Assembly (NCBI GenBank): GCA_017558145.1
Contig: JAFYWF010000017.1
Span: forward strand, 1-52,455
Reading direction: 5' to 3'
Source of the DNA: Lachnospiraceae bacterium
GTDB taxonomy: Bacteria > Bacillota > Clostridia > Lachnospirales > Lachnospiraceae
Length of the DNA: 52,455 nucleotides
Shown here: piece by piece, positions 44,185 through 52,455 of the stretch
Numbering within the stretch: the stretch's first letter is position 1
How the letters are laid out: each line of letters begins with the position of its first letter
Program-made: the position numbers and the translations under genes
Notes under the pieces: model-generated
Told to the model about the DNA's origin: nothing
The model's database searches: none
The model's input: the letters and a program-made list of their open reading frames with translations, nothing else

Positions 44185-47100
44185 ATGGAAAAACACAGAA
44201 TACGTCCTTCAGCGAACAGCAAAAAGATGCGTATGAGTTATTCACGACAAAAAGAAGTTTTGGAGATGCCCAATTTAATAGAAGTTCAGAAGAACTCCTA
44301 TCAGTGGTTTTTAAACGAAGGCTTAAAAGAAGTCTTTGATGATATTTCTCCAATTACAGACTACAGCGGACATTTAAGCTTAGAGTTTGTAGACTTTGAG
44401 TTGTGTGAGGACGACGTTAAGTATTCTATCGAAAAATGTAAAGAAAGAGATGCAACATATGCAGCTCCTTTAAAAGTTAGAGTTAGACTTTACAATAAAG
44501 AAAAAGAAGAAATCAGCGAACATGAAATTTTCATGGGAGATCTTCCTTTAATGACAGCAACAGGTACCTTCGTAATTAACGGTGCAGAACGAGTTATCGT
44601 TAGCCAGTTAGTACGTTCTCCGGGTATCTATTATGCAATTGGTCATGATAAGATTGGTAAAACCTTATATTCTTCCACAGTAATTCCAAATCGTGGAGCA
44701 TGGTTAGAATATGAAACAGATTCCAACGATATTTTCTACGTTCGTGTAGATAGAACAAGAAAAGTTCCGGTAACCGTTTTGATTCGTGCTTTAGGTGTGG
44801 GTACAAACGATGAAATTAGAGAACTTTTTGGTGATGAACCAAAAATTGAGAAGAGTTTTACAAAAGACGTTTCTACGAATTATCAGGAAGGTCTTTTAGA
44901 GTTATACAAAAAGATTCGTCCGGGCGAACCTTTAAGTGTAGAAAGTGCAGAAAGCTTAATTACTGCCATGTTCTTCGACCCCAGAAGATATGACTTGGCA
45001 AAAGTTGGACGTTATAAGTTCAATAAAAAATTAGCTTTAAGAAATCGTATCCGCAATCACATTCTTGCAGAAGATGTAGTGGATACAACAACTGGTGAAG
45101 TTTTAGCTACTGCCGGAACAAAAGTGACTCCGGAATTGGCAGACGACATTCAGAACGCAGCAGTACCTTTCGTATATATCCAGGCAGAAGAAAAGAATGT
45201 AAAAGTTCTTTCCAATATGATGGTAGATATTACTAGTTTTGTAGAGTGTGACCCTGCAGAATTTGGAATTAACGAATTGGTATACTATCCTGTACTTGCA
45301 CAGATTTTAGAAGAATGTGCAGATGATGAAACAGGGGAAGAATTAGCAGAAGCAATTAAGAGAAATATCTGCGAATTGATTCCAAAGCATATTACTAAGG
45401 AAGATATTTTAGCTTCTATTAATTATAACATTCACTTAGAATATGGCATTGGTCATGATGATGATATCGACCACTTAGGAAACAGACGTATCCGTGCGGT
45501 TGGTGAATTATTACAGAACCAGTATCGTATTGGTCTTTCCAGATTGGAAAGAGTGGTTCGTGAAAGAATGACAACACATGATGCAGAAGATGTATCTCCA
45601 CAGGCGTTAATTAACATTAAACCTGTGCAGGCAGCAGTAAAAGAATTCTTTGGTTCTTCTCAGTTGTCACAGTTCATGGATCAGAACAATCCACTTGGTG
45701 AATTAACACATAAGAGACGTTTATCAGCATTAGGTCCTGGTGGTCTTTCCAGAGATCGTGCCGGATTCGAAGTTCGAGACGTACATTATTCTCACTACGG
45801 AAGAATGTGTCCTATCGAAACTCCTGAAGGTCCTAACATCGGTTTGATTAACTCTCTTGCTTCTTATGCAAGAATTAACGAATATGGTTTCATTGAAGCT
45901 CCATATCGTAAGATTGATAAAGCAGACCCATTAAATCCAAGAGTAACAGACGAAGTTGTTTATATGACAGCAGATGAAGAAGATAACTACCATGTAGCTC
46001 AGGCTAACGAATTGTTAGATGAAAACGGTTACTTTGTTCGTAAATCTGTATCTGGTCGTTACTTGGAAGAAACACAGGAATATCCAAGACAGATGTTCGA
46101 TTATATGGACGTATCTCCTAAAATGGTATTCTCTGTAGCGACAGCGTTAATTCCATTCTTGGAAAACGACGACGCGAACCGTGCGCTGATGGGATCTAAC
46201 ATGCAGCGTCAGGCAGTGCCTCTTCTTACTACAGAAGCTCCTGCAGTAGGTACAGGTATGGAAGTAAAAGCAGCGGTTGACTCCGGTGTTTGTGTAGTGG
46301 CTCCAAAAGCCGGTACCATTACTTACGCATCCAGCAACTTGATTAAAATGGATGCAGATGACGGAGAAAAATTGGAATTCCGTTTGACAAAATTTGCTAG
46401 AAGTAACCAGTCCAACTGTTACAACCAGAAACCGATTGTAGTAAAAGGTAATCATGTAGAAGCAGGTCAGGTAATTGCAGATGGTCCTTCTACAGCGGAA
46501 GGTGAATTGGCGTTAGGTAAAAACCCTCTCATTGGTTTCATGACTTGGGAAGGTTACAATTACGAAGACGCAGTTCTTCTTAGTGAAAGATTAGTTCAGG
46601 ACGATGTTTATACATCTGTTCATATCGAAGAATACGAAGCAGAAGCTCGTGACACCAAATTAGGACCGGAAGAAATCACAAGAGACGTTCCTGGTGTTGG
46701 TGATGATGCATTAAAAGATTTGGATGAAAGAGGAATTATCCGTATCGGTGCTGAAGTTCGTGCCGGTGATATCTTGGTTGGTAAAGTTACTCCTAAGGGA
46801 GAAACAGAATTAACTGCAGAAGAAAGACTTCTTCGTGCAATCTTTGGTGAAAAGGCAAGAGAAGTAAGAGATACTTCCTTAAAAGTACCTCATGGTGAAT
46901 ATGGTATTGTTGTAGATGCAAAAGTATTTACAAGAGAAAATGGTGACGAACTTTCTCCGGGTGTAAATCAGGCAGTTCGTATTTACATTGCTCAGAAGAG
47001 AAAAATTTCTGTAGGTGACAAGATGGCTGGTCGTCATGGTAACAAGGGTGTTGTTTCCAGAGTACTTCCAGTAGAAGATATGCCATACTTACCAAACGGA

Positions 47101-48036
47101 CGTCCTTTGGATATCGTATTAAACCCATTAGGTGTACCTTCCCGTATGAATATCGGACAGGTATTGGAAATTCACTTGTCCTTAGCTGCAAAAGCACTTG
47201 GCTTTAACGTAGCAACACCTGTATTTGATGGTGCAAACGAAAAAGATATCATGGATACTCTTGATCTTGCAAATGATTATGTAAATACAGAATGGGAAGA
47301 ATTTGAAGCAAAATACAAAGAAGAGTTATTGCCGGAAGTAATGCAATACTTATATGACAATAGAGAACACAGAAAACTTTGGAAAGGTGTTCCGATCAGC
47401 AGAGACGGTAAAGTAAGACTTCGTGATGGTCGTACAGGTGAGTACTTTGATTCACCGGTAACCATCGGACACATGCATTACTTGAAACTGCACCACTTGG
47501 TAGACGATAAGATTCATGCTCGTTCTACTGGTCCTTACTCCTTAGTAACACAGCAGCCACTGGGTGGTAAAGCTCAGTTCGGTGGACAGCGTTTTGGGGA
47601 AATGGAAGTTTGGGCTCTGGAAGCTTATGGTGCATCCTATACACTTCAGGAAATCTTAACAGTAAAATCCGACGATGTAATTGGACGTGTTAAGACTTAT
47701 GAAGCAATTATCAAGGGTGACAACATTCCTGAACCTGGTATTCCTGAATCTTTCAAAGTATTATTGAAGGAATTACAGTCTCTTGGTCTTGATGTTAAAG
47801 TACTTCGTGAAGACCAGACAGAAGTTGAGATTATGGAAACTGTTGATTGTACAGAATCTGAATACCGTTATGAATTAGAAGGCGGTCCAAGAAATTATGA
47901 AGACGAATCCTTAAGTGCTCATGGTTATCAGACACAAGAAGTGGATGAAGTAACTGGTGAATTTGAAAGCATTGATGATTCTTTTGATGATGATTTTGCA
48001 GATGATGCGGATTTTGCAGATTCCTATGATGAATAA
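44185..48036 (+). CDS. rpoB: DNA-directed RNA polymerase subunit beta
   Basis: This 1283-residue protein is the beta subunit of RNA polymerase. The start at ATG 44185 ([20 protein letters not shown]) is preferred over ATG 44179, because GGGGTG lies 7 bases before it and the sequence matches clostridial homologues. Recognisable regions include the [18 protein letters not shown]-terminus and the rifampicin pocket [19 protein letters not shown] with [14 protein letters not shown]. There the key positions Asp499, His509 and Ser514 (E. coli 516, 526 and 531) are wild type. [15 protein letters not shown] and the C-terminal [18 protein letters not shown] are also present. A long acidic tail (about residues 1245-1283) follows. 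rpoC lies 167 bases downstream. Confidence 0.98.
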   Translation: MEKHRIRPSANSKKMRMSYSRQKEVLEMPNLIEVQKNSYQWFLNEGLKEVFDDISPITDYSGHLSLEFVDFELCEDDVKYSIEKCKERDATYAAPLKVRVRLYNKEKEEISEHEIFMGDLPLMTATGTFVINGAERVIVSQLVRSPGIYYAIGHDKIGKTLYSSTVIPNRGAWLEYETDSNDIFYVRVDRTRKVPVTVLIRALGVGTNDEIRELFGDEPKIEKSFTKDVSTNYQEGLLELYKKIRPGEPLSVESAESLITAMFFDPRRYDLAKVGRYKFNKKLALRNRIRNHILAEDVVDTTTGEVLATAGTKVTPELADDIQNAAVPFVYIQAEEKNVKVLSNMMVDITSFVECDPAEFGINELVYYPVLAQILEECADDETGEELAEAIKRNICELIPKHITKEDILASINYNIHLEYGIGHDDDIDHLGNRRIRAVGELLQNQYRIGLSRLERVVRERMTTHDAEDVSPQALINIKPVQAAVKEFFGSSQLSQFMDQNNPLGELTHKRRLSALGPGGLSRDRAGFEVRDVHYSHYGRMCPIETPEGPNIGLINSLASYARINEYGFIEAPYRKIDKADPLNPRVTDEVVYMTADEEDNYHVAQANELLDENGYFVRKSVSGRYLEETQEYPRQMFDYMDVSPKMVFSVATALIPFLENDDANRALMGSNMQRQAVPLLTTEAPAVGTGMEVKAAVDSGVCVVAPKAGTITYASSNLIKMDADDGEKLEFRLTKFARSNQSNCYNQKPIVVKGNHVEAGQVIADGPSTAEGELALGKNPLIGFMTWEGYNYEDAVLLSERLVQDDVYTSVHIEEYEAEARDTKLGPEEITRDVPGVGDDALKDLDERGIIRIGAEVRAGDILVGKVTPKGETELTAEERLLRAIFGEKAREVRDTSLKVPHGEYGIVVDAKVFTRENGDELSPGVNQAVRIYIAQKRKISVGDKMAGRHGNKGVVSRVLPVEDMPYLPNGRPLDIVLNPLGVPSRMNIGQVLEIHLSLAAKALGFNVATPVFDGANEKDIMDTLDLANDYVNTEWEEFEAKYKEELLPEVMQYLYDNREHRKLWKGVPISRDGKVRLRDGRTGEYFDSPVTIGHMHYLKLHHLVDDKIHARSTGPYSLVTQQPLGGKAQFGGQRFGEMEVWALEAYGASYTLQEILTVKSDDVIGRVKTYEAIIKGDNIPEPGIPESFKVLLKELQSLGLDVKVLREDQTEVEIMETVDCTESEYRYELEGGPRNYEDESLSAHGYQTQEVDEVTGEFESIDDSFDDDFADDADFADSYDE

Positions 48037-48051
48037 TAAAAATAACTATAT

Positions 48052-48172
48052 AGAGCAAGCTTGAAAATCTCCGGATTTTCAAGCTGAGGCTTATCGCTAA
48101 ATGAATAATGAGAATTTTTTGATTATGAATGCGAACATTCGATGCAAAAAATTTATTCATTCGCTTTGCTCT
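48052..48172 (+). other. Structured rpoB-rpoC intergenic region
   Basis: The 167-base gap can fold into a branched structure. An outer stem pairs AGAGCAA (48052-48058) with TTGCTCT (48166-48172). A perfect 12-bp hairpin with TCCG loop spans 48058-48085. A 9-bp stem pairs AATGAATAA (48100-48108) with TTATTCATT (48153-48161). Inside that is a GAATG-CGAA-CATTC hairpin (48127-48140). It is not a standard terminator. It could be an RNA processing or stability element, or an inserted palindromic repeat. Confidence 0.6.
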
Positions 48173-48203
48173 TTATGAAATCAAATTGGAAGGAGTACCA
48201 TAA

Positions 48204-51200
48204 ATGTCAGAAATTAAACAGGAAGCATATCAGCCAATGACATTTGATGCAATCAAAATTGGATTAGCATCCCCTGAAAAGATAAGAGAATGGTCCCGTG
48301 GTGAGGTAACCAAACCTGAGACTATCAACTATCGTACTTTAAAACCTGAAAAAGATGGTTTGTTCTGTGAAAGAATTTTCGGACCTAGCAAAGACTGGGA
48401 ATGTCATTGTGGCAAATATAAAAAAATCAGATATAAAGGTGTTGTCTGTGATCGTTGTGGTGTAGAAGTTACAAAAGCAAATGTTCGTAGAGAACGTATG
48501 GGACACATTGAGCTTGCAGCTCCTGTATCTCATATCTGGTATTTTAAAGGAATTCCAAGCCGCATGGGATTGATTTTAGACATCTCTCCACGTGTGCTTG
48601 AAAAAGTACTTTATTTTGCATCTTATATTGTTTTAGATAAAGGTGAAACAGATTTAGAGTACAAACAGATTTTATCTGAAAAAGAATATGCTGATGCCAG
48701 AGAAACATGGGGAAATAAATTCCGTGTTGGTATGGGAGCAGAATCTATTAAAGAATTATTGGAAGCTATCGATTTGGAAGCAGATGCAGCAGAATTAAAA
48801 GCTGGTTTAAAAGATGCTACAGGTCAGAAAAAAGCGAAAATTATCAAACGTTTGGAAGTGGTAGAAGCCTTCAGAGGTTCTAACAACAGACCTGAATGGA
48901 TGATTATGGATGTAGTTCCGGTAATTCCACCGGATTTAAGACCAATGGTTCAGTTGGATGGTGGTCGTTTTGCTACCTCTGACTTAAATGACTTATATAG
49001 AAGAATCATTAACCGTAACAATCGTCTTAGAAGATTGTTAGAGTTAGGTGCACCGGAAATCATTGTTCGTAATGAAAAGAGAATGTTACAGGAAGCTGTT
49101 GACGCGTTAATCGATAATGGTAGACGTGGAAGACCTGTTACAGGACCTGGTAACCGTGCATTAAAATCTTTATCTGACATGTTAAAAGGTAAGAGCGGAC
49201 GTTTCCGTCAGAACTTACTTGGTAAACGTGTAGACTACTCAGGACGTTCCGTTATCGTAGTAGGACCGGAATTAAAGATTTATCAGTGTGGTCTTCCTAA
49301 GGAAATGGCAATTGAATTATTCAAACCTTTCGTTATGAAAGAATTAGTTTCCAGAGGAATCAGCCAGAACATTAAAAATGCGAAAAAATTAGTTGAGAGA
49401 TTAGATGCTTGTGTATGGGACGTATTGGAAGAAGTAATCAGAGAACATCCGGTTATGTTAAACCGTGCTCCTACACTTCACCGACTTGGTATTCAGGCAT
49501 TTGAACCTAAGTTAGTAGAAGGTAAAGCAATTAAGCTTCATCCATTGGTATGTACAGCGTTTAACGCCGACTTCGATGGTGACCAGATGGCGGTTCATCT
49601 TCCATTAACAGCTGAAGCACAGGCAGAATGCCGTTTCTTATTACTTTCTCCGAATAACTTGTTAAAACCATCTGATGGAGGTCCTGTAGCAGTACCTTCC
49701 CAGGATATGGTTCTTGGTATTTACTATTTAACACAGGAAAGACCGGGTGCATTGGGAGAAGGAAAAGCGTTCAAGAGTGTGAACGAAGCAATCCTTGCTT
49801 ATGAAAATAAAGCAATTACATTGCATTCCAGAATTAAGGTTCGTGTACAGAAAACTTTAGCAGACGGAACTGTAATTACGGATACTGTAGAATCTACTTT
49901 GGGAAGATTTATTTTCAACGAAATCCTTCCACAGGATTTAGGATTTGTAGACAGAACAGTAGAAGGAAACGAATTAAAATTAGAAGTTGACTTCCACGTT
50001 GGTAAAAAAGGATTAAAACAGATTCTTGAAAAAGTTATCAACACTCATGGTGCTTCCAAAACAGCAGAAGTATTGGATGACATCAAAGCAACAGGTTACA
50101 AATATTCTACAAGAGCAGCTATGACAGTATCTATTTCTGACATGACTGTGCCGGAAGAAAAACCTGCTATGTTGGCAGAAGCACAGGCAACTGTAGATAA
50201 AATCTTCCAGGACTTCAGACGTGGTAAGATTACAGAAGAAGAAAGATACAGAGCAGTAGTAGAAACTTGGGTTGATACCGATAAAAAATTAACTGACACA
50301 CTGTTAGCAGGTTTGGATAAATATAATAACATCTTTATGATGGCCGACTCTGGAGCCCGTGGTTCCAACCAGCAGATTAAACAGCTTGCAGGTATGCGTG
50401 GATTGATGGCAGATACAACCGGTAGAACGATCGAGTTACCAATCAAATCCAACTTCCGTGAAGGTCTTGACGTATTGGAATACTTCATGTCCGCTCATGG
50501 TGCTCGTAAAGGTCTTTCTGATACAGCGCTTCGTACAGCTGACTCCGGATACTTAACCAGACGTATGGTTGACGTATCTCAGGAATTGATCATTCGTGAA
50601 ATTGACTGTTGTGAAGGCAGAGAAGATATTTACGGAATGAAAGTTAGTGCGTTCATGGAAGGTGAAGAAGTGATTGAAGGTCTTCAGGACCGTATCACAG
50701 GCCGTTTTACATGTGAAGATATTAAAGACAGAGACGGAAACGTAATTGTTAAGAGAAATCACATGATTACACCTAGCCGTGCGAAAAAAATCATGGCATT
50801 TGGTGTGGATGAAAAAGGTGAACCACTTGAAGAAGTAAAAATCAGAACGATTCTTACCTGTCATTCTCATGTAGGTATCTGTGCAAAATGTTACGGTGCA
50901 AACATGGCAACAGGAGAAGCAGTTCAGGTAGGGGAAGCAGTTGGTATTATCGCTGCTCAGTCCATCGGGGAACCAGGTACACAGCTTACGATGCGTACTT
51001 TCCATACCGGTGGTGTAGCGGGTGATGACATCACACAGGGTCTTCCTCGTGTAGAAGAACTTTTTGAAGCAAGAAAACCAAAAGGACTTGCAATTATCGC
51101 AGAGTTTGGTGGTGTAGCATCCATCAAAGATATGAAGAAAAAACGTGAAGTTGTTATCACTAACGACGAAACCGGTGAATGCAAAGCTTACTTAATTCCA

Positions 51201-51869
51201 TACGGTTCCAGAATTAAAATTATGGATGGTGCGGTATTAGAAGCCGGTGATGAATTAACAGAAGGTAGTGTTAACCCACATGATTTATTAAAAATCAAAG
51301 GTATCAGAGCGGTTCAGGATTACATGCTTCGTGAAGTACAGCGTGTATACCGTCTTCAGGGTGTAGACATCGCTGACAAACATATCGAAGTAATCGTTCG
51401 TCAGATGCTTAAAAAAGTACGTATTGAAAGCAATGGAGATGCGGACTTCTTACCAGGTACATTGGTAGATGCATTAGAATATGAAGAGACCAATGAAAGA
51501 TTAGTAGCAGAAGGTAAAGAACCTGCTGACGGAAGACAGGTAATGCTTGGTATTACAAAAGCAGCACTTGCAACTAATTCCTTCCTTTCTGCAGCTTCCT
51601 TCCAGGAAACAACAAAAGTTCTTACAGAAGCAGCCATTAAAGGAAAAGTTGACCCATTGATTGGTTTGAAAGAAAACGTAATTCTTGGTAAACTGATTCC
51701 TGCAGGTACAGGTATGAAGAGATACCGTGATGTAACTTTGAACAGTGATGAAAGAATTGCTCGTGAAAAGGAACTTGCTAAAGAACTTGCTATGGAAATG
51801 GAACGTCAGGCAAAAGAAGATTTTGAAGACGAAGTTGTTGAAAATGAAGAAACAGAGGATGAAGAATAA
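48204..51869 (+). CDS. rpoC: DNA-directed RNA polymerase subunit beta'
   Basis: This 1221-residue protein is the largest RNA polymerase subunit. The N-terminal zinc site uses Cys67, Cys69, Cys82 and Cys85 ([20 protein letters not shown]). The catalytic magnesium loop NADFDGDQ lies at residues 454-461. The second zinc region is DCCEGRED with [13 protein letters not shown] near residues 805-900. The trigger-loop area [12 protein letters not shown] and the [16 protein letters not shown] segment are intact. GGAAGGAG precedes the ATG. The tail is short and acidic. It is co-transcribed with rpoB across a structured gap; rpsL follows with its own promoter. Confidence 0.98.
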   Translation: MSEIKQEAYQPMTFDAIKIGLASPEKIREWSRGEVTKPETINYRTLKPEKDGLFCERIFGPSKDWECHCGKYKKIRYKGVVCDRCGVEVTKANVRRERMGHIELAAPVSHIWYFKGIPSRMGLILDISPRVLEKVLYFASYIVLDKGETDLEYKQILSEKEYADARETWGNKFRVGMGAESIKELLEAIDLEADAAELKAGLKDATGQKKAKIIKRLEVVEAFRGSNNRPEWMIMDVVPVIPPDLRPMVQLDGGRFATSDLNDLYRRIINRNNRLRRLLELGAPEIIVRNEKRMLQEAVDALIDNGRRGRPVTGPGNRALKSLSDMLKGKSGRFRQNLLGKRVDYSGRSVIVVGPELKIYQCGLPKEMAIELFKPFVMKELVSRGISQNIKNAKKLVERLDACVWDVLEEVIREHPVMLNRAPTLHRLGIQAFEPKLVEGKAIKLHPLVCTAFNADFDGDQMAVHLPLTAEAQAECRFLLLSPNNLLKPSDGGPVAVPSQDMVLGIYYLTQERPGALGEGKAFKSVNEAILAYENKAITLHSRIKVRVQKTLADGTVITDTVESTLGRFIFNEILPQDLGFVDRTVEGNELKLEVDFHVGKKGLKQILEKVINTHGASKTAEVLDDIKATGYKYSTRAAMTVSISDMTVPEEKPAMLAEAQATVDKIFQDFRRGKITEEERYRAVVETWVDTDKKLTDTLLAGLDKYNNIFMMADSGARGSNQQIKQLAGMRGLMADTTGRTIELPIKSNFREGLDVLEYFMSAHGARKGLSDTALRTADSGYLTRRMVDVSQELIIREIDCCEGREDIYGMKVSAFMEGEEVIEGLQDRITGRFTCEDIKDRDGNVIVKRNHMITPSRAKKIMAFGVDEKGEPLEEVKIRTILTCHSHVGICAKCYGANMATGEAVQVGEAVGIIAAQSIGEPGTQLTMRTFHTGGVAGDDITQGLPRVEELFEARKPKGLAIIAEFGGVASIKDMKKKREVVITNDETGECKAYLIPYGSRIKIMDGAVLEAGDELTEGSVNPHDLLKIKGIRAVQDYMLREVQRVYRLQGVDIADKHIEVIVRQMLKKVRIESNGDADFLPGTLVDALEYEETNERLVAEGKEPADGRQVMLGITKAALATNSFLSAASFQETTKVLTEAAIKGKVDPLIGLKENVILGKLIPAGTGMKRYRDVTLNSDERIAREKELAKELAMEMERQAKEDFEDEVVENEETEDEE

Positions 51870-51929
51870 TCCTTCAAAATAAAGGAAAGTTCTAAAATAA
51901 ATACAATCAGTATTTTTATAAAAAAACAA

Positions 51930-51958
51930 TTGACAATGCATTCGCAAGCACTTATACT
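51930..51958 (+). promoter_or_regulatory. rpsL (str operon) promoter
   Basis: TTGACA (51930-51935) and TATACT (51953-51958) are exactly 17 bases apart, an almost perfect vegetative promoter. Transcription should begin near 51965, giving a leader of about 160 bases before rpsL. The spacer and -10 box lie inside an inverted repeat. Confidence 0.88.
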
Positions 51959-51982
51959 AACAAAGGTGCATGCGAATGCATT
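51935..51982. repeat. Inverted repeat spanning the rpsL promoter
   Basis: AATGCATTCGCA (51935-51946) pairs perfectly with TGCGAATGCATT (51971-51982). An A-A mismatch and four further pairs (GCAC 51948-51951 with GTGC 51966-51969) extend it. The symmetry encloses the -10 box and start site, as an operator would. Only the right arm would be in the RNA. Confidence 0.75.
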
Positions 51983-52085
51983 ATTTTTGTTGTCACAAAA
52001 ATAATGTTTATCATGCACACGTCGGAACAAAGGAAAATGTCACTTCGTGACGTTCCGACGGCGCGAGAATGTGCAGCGCACATTC
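51979..52085 (+). other. Hairpin-rich rpsL leader
   Basis: Three successive hairpins fill the leader. The first is CATTATTTTTG (51979-51989) with CAAAAATAATG (51996-52006). The second is CGTCGGAAC (52020-52028) with GTTCCGACG (52052-52060), carrying a nested GTCAC-TTC-GTGAC (52039-52051). The third is GAATGTGC (52067-52074) with GCACATTC (52078-52085). All arms are perfect. The ribosome binding site CAGGAGG (52111-52117) lies after them and stays free. A ribosomal-protein autoregulatory leader is possible but does not match a family I can name. Confidence 0.65.
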
Positions 52086-52126
52086 CTATATCAATAGTTA
52101 TATTAATACTCAGGAGGTGAAAAAGA

Positions 52127-52455
52127 ATGCCAACATTTAACCAGTTAGTAAGAAAAGGACGTCAGACTGCAGTAACTAAGTCTACAGCACCAGCTCTTCA
52201 GAAGGGATACAACTCTCTTCACAAAAAAGCTACAGATATGTCTTCTCCACAGAAGAGAGGCGTTTGTACAGCTGTTAAAACTGCTACTCCTAAAAAACCT
52301 AACTCAGCTCTTAGAAAAATCGCCAGAGTTCGTCTTTCTAATGGAATCGAAGTAACAAGCTACATTCCAGGTGAAGGTCACAACTTACAGGAACATAGCG
52401 TTGTTCTTATCCGTGGTGGTAGAGTAAAAGACTTACCAGGTACAAGATACCACAT
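52127..52455 (+). CDS. rpsL: 30S ribosomal protein S12, partial
   Basis: The first 109 residues are present; the gene runs off the window. S12 sits at the decoding centre. The start [13 protein letters not shown], the [20 protein letters not shown] loop and the [20 protein letters not shown] segment are diagnostic. The lysines linked to streptomycin response (in TPKKPNS and GRVKDLPG) are wild type. CAGGAGG lies 9 bases before the ATG. It opens the str operon (rpsL-rpsG-fusA-tuf expected next). Confidence 0.98.
   Translation, partial: MPTFNQLVRKGRQTAVTKSTAPALQKGYNSLHKKATDMSSPQKRGVCTAVKTATPKKPNSALRKIARVRLSNGIEVTSYIPGEGHNLQEHSVVLIRGGRVKDLPGTRYH

Noticed and set aside
45661..45730. Rifampicin resistance change in rpoB
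   Set aside because: Asp499, His509 and Ser514 are wild type; no known resistance substitution is seen in the core region.
51870..51929. Terminator directly after rpoC
   Set aside because: Only short AT-rich hairpins (AAATAC / GTATTT near 51900-51916) are present; too weak to call.

Overview
The window is a low-GC, densely coding stretch in which every recognisable gene reads on the + strand. The ribosomal and RNA polymerase genes look clostridial. The accessory genes (VTC-domain protein, DUF4956, CotH, DHHW, BspA-like repeat proteins, and very large secreted proteins with YTG-type Ig-like repeats) point to a gut-type member of Lachnospiraceae. That placement is inferred from gene content and protein flavour, since no database search was possible.

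The frame of the window is the conserved rplJ-rplL / rpoB-rpoC / rpsL locus. rplL (ends 1024) is closed by a strong terminator at 1048-1078. rpoB starts only at 44185, behind its own promoter (TTGACA at 44065). About 43 kb of accessory genes therefore lie between two genes that are normally close neighbours. All are co-directional with rpoBC.

Region 1 (1196-8828) is a cell-envelope block. It holds a VTC-type polyphosphate polymerase domain protein, an overlapping DUF4956 membrane protein and a CotH-family kinase-like protein, ending in a hairpin terminator that covers the CotH stop codon. Then come an MBOAT O-acyltransferase, a DHHW/AlgJ-like SGNH protein and a GT39-like membrane glycosyltransferase, ending in a second clear terminator (8871-8902). 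Together they suggest membrane-coupled polymer synthesis or phosphorylation with extracellular modification of a surface glycan.

Region 2 (9143-15790) is a small defence-like island. It holds a short membrane protein, a 998-residue SIR2-domain protein built like the single-gene DSR-type anti-phage effectors, a HipA-like kinase whose 5' end appears frameshifted, and an AAA15-type ATPase + RloB pair (AbiL/RloAB type) with its own consensus promoter.

Region 3 (15975-43952) encodes four secreted proteins of 1675, 1755, 4799 and 951 residues. The first two are tandem paralogues: signal peptide, transglutaminase-like domain with a complete Cys-His-Asp triad, chitobiase-C-like domain, BspA leucine-rich repeats, InlB-type repeats and YTG Ig-like repeats. 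The third is a giant made of about twelve diverged beta-rich modules. The fourth joins a beta-helix-like head to the same YTG repeats. None has a visible LPXTG anchor.

Region 4 (44025-52455) holds rpoB, rpoC and the 5' part of rpsL. Unusually long palindromes sit at the rpoB promoter, in the rpoB-rpoC gap, and across the rpsL promoter and leader. No tRNA, rRNA, CRISPR array, transposase or integrase gene was seen.
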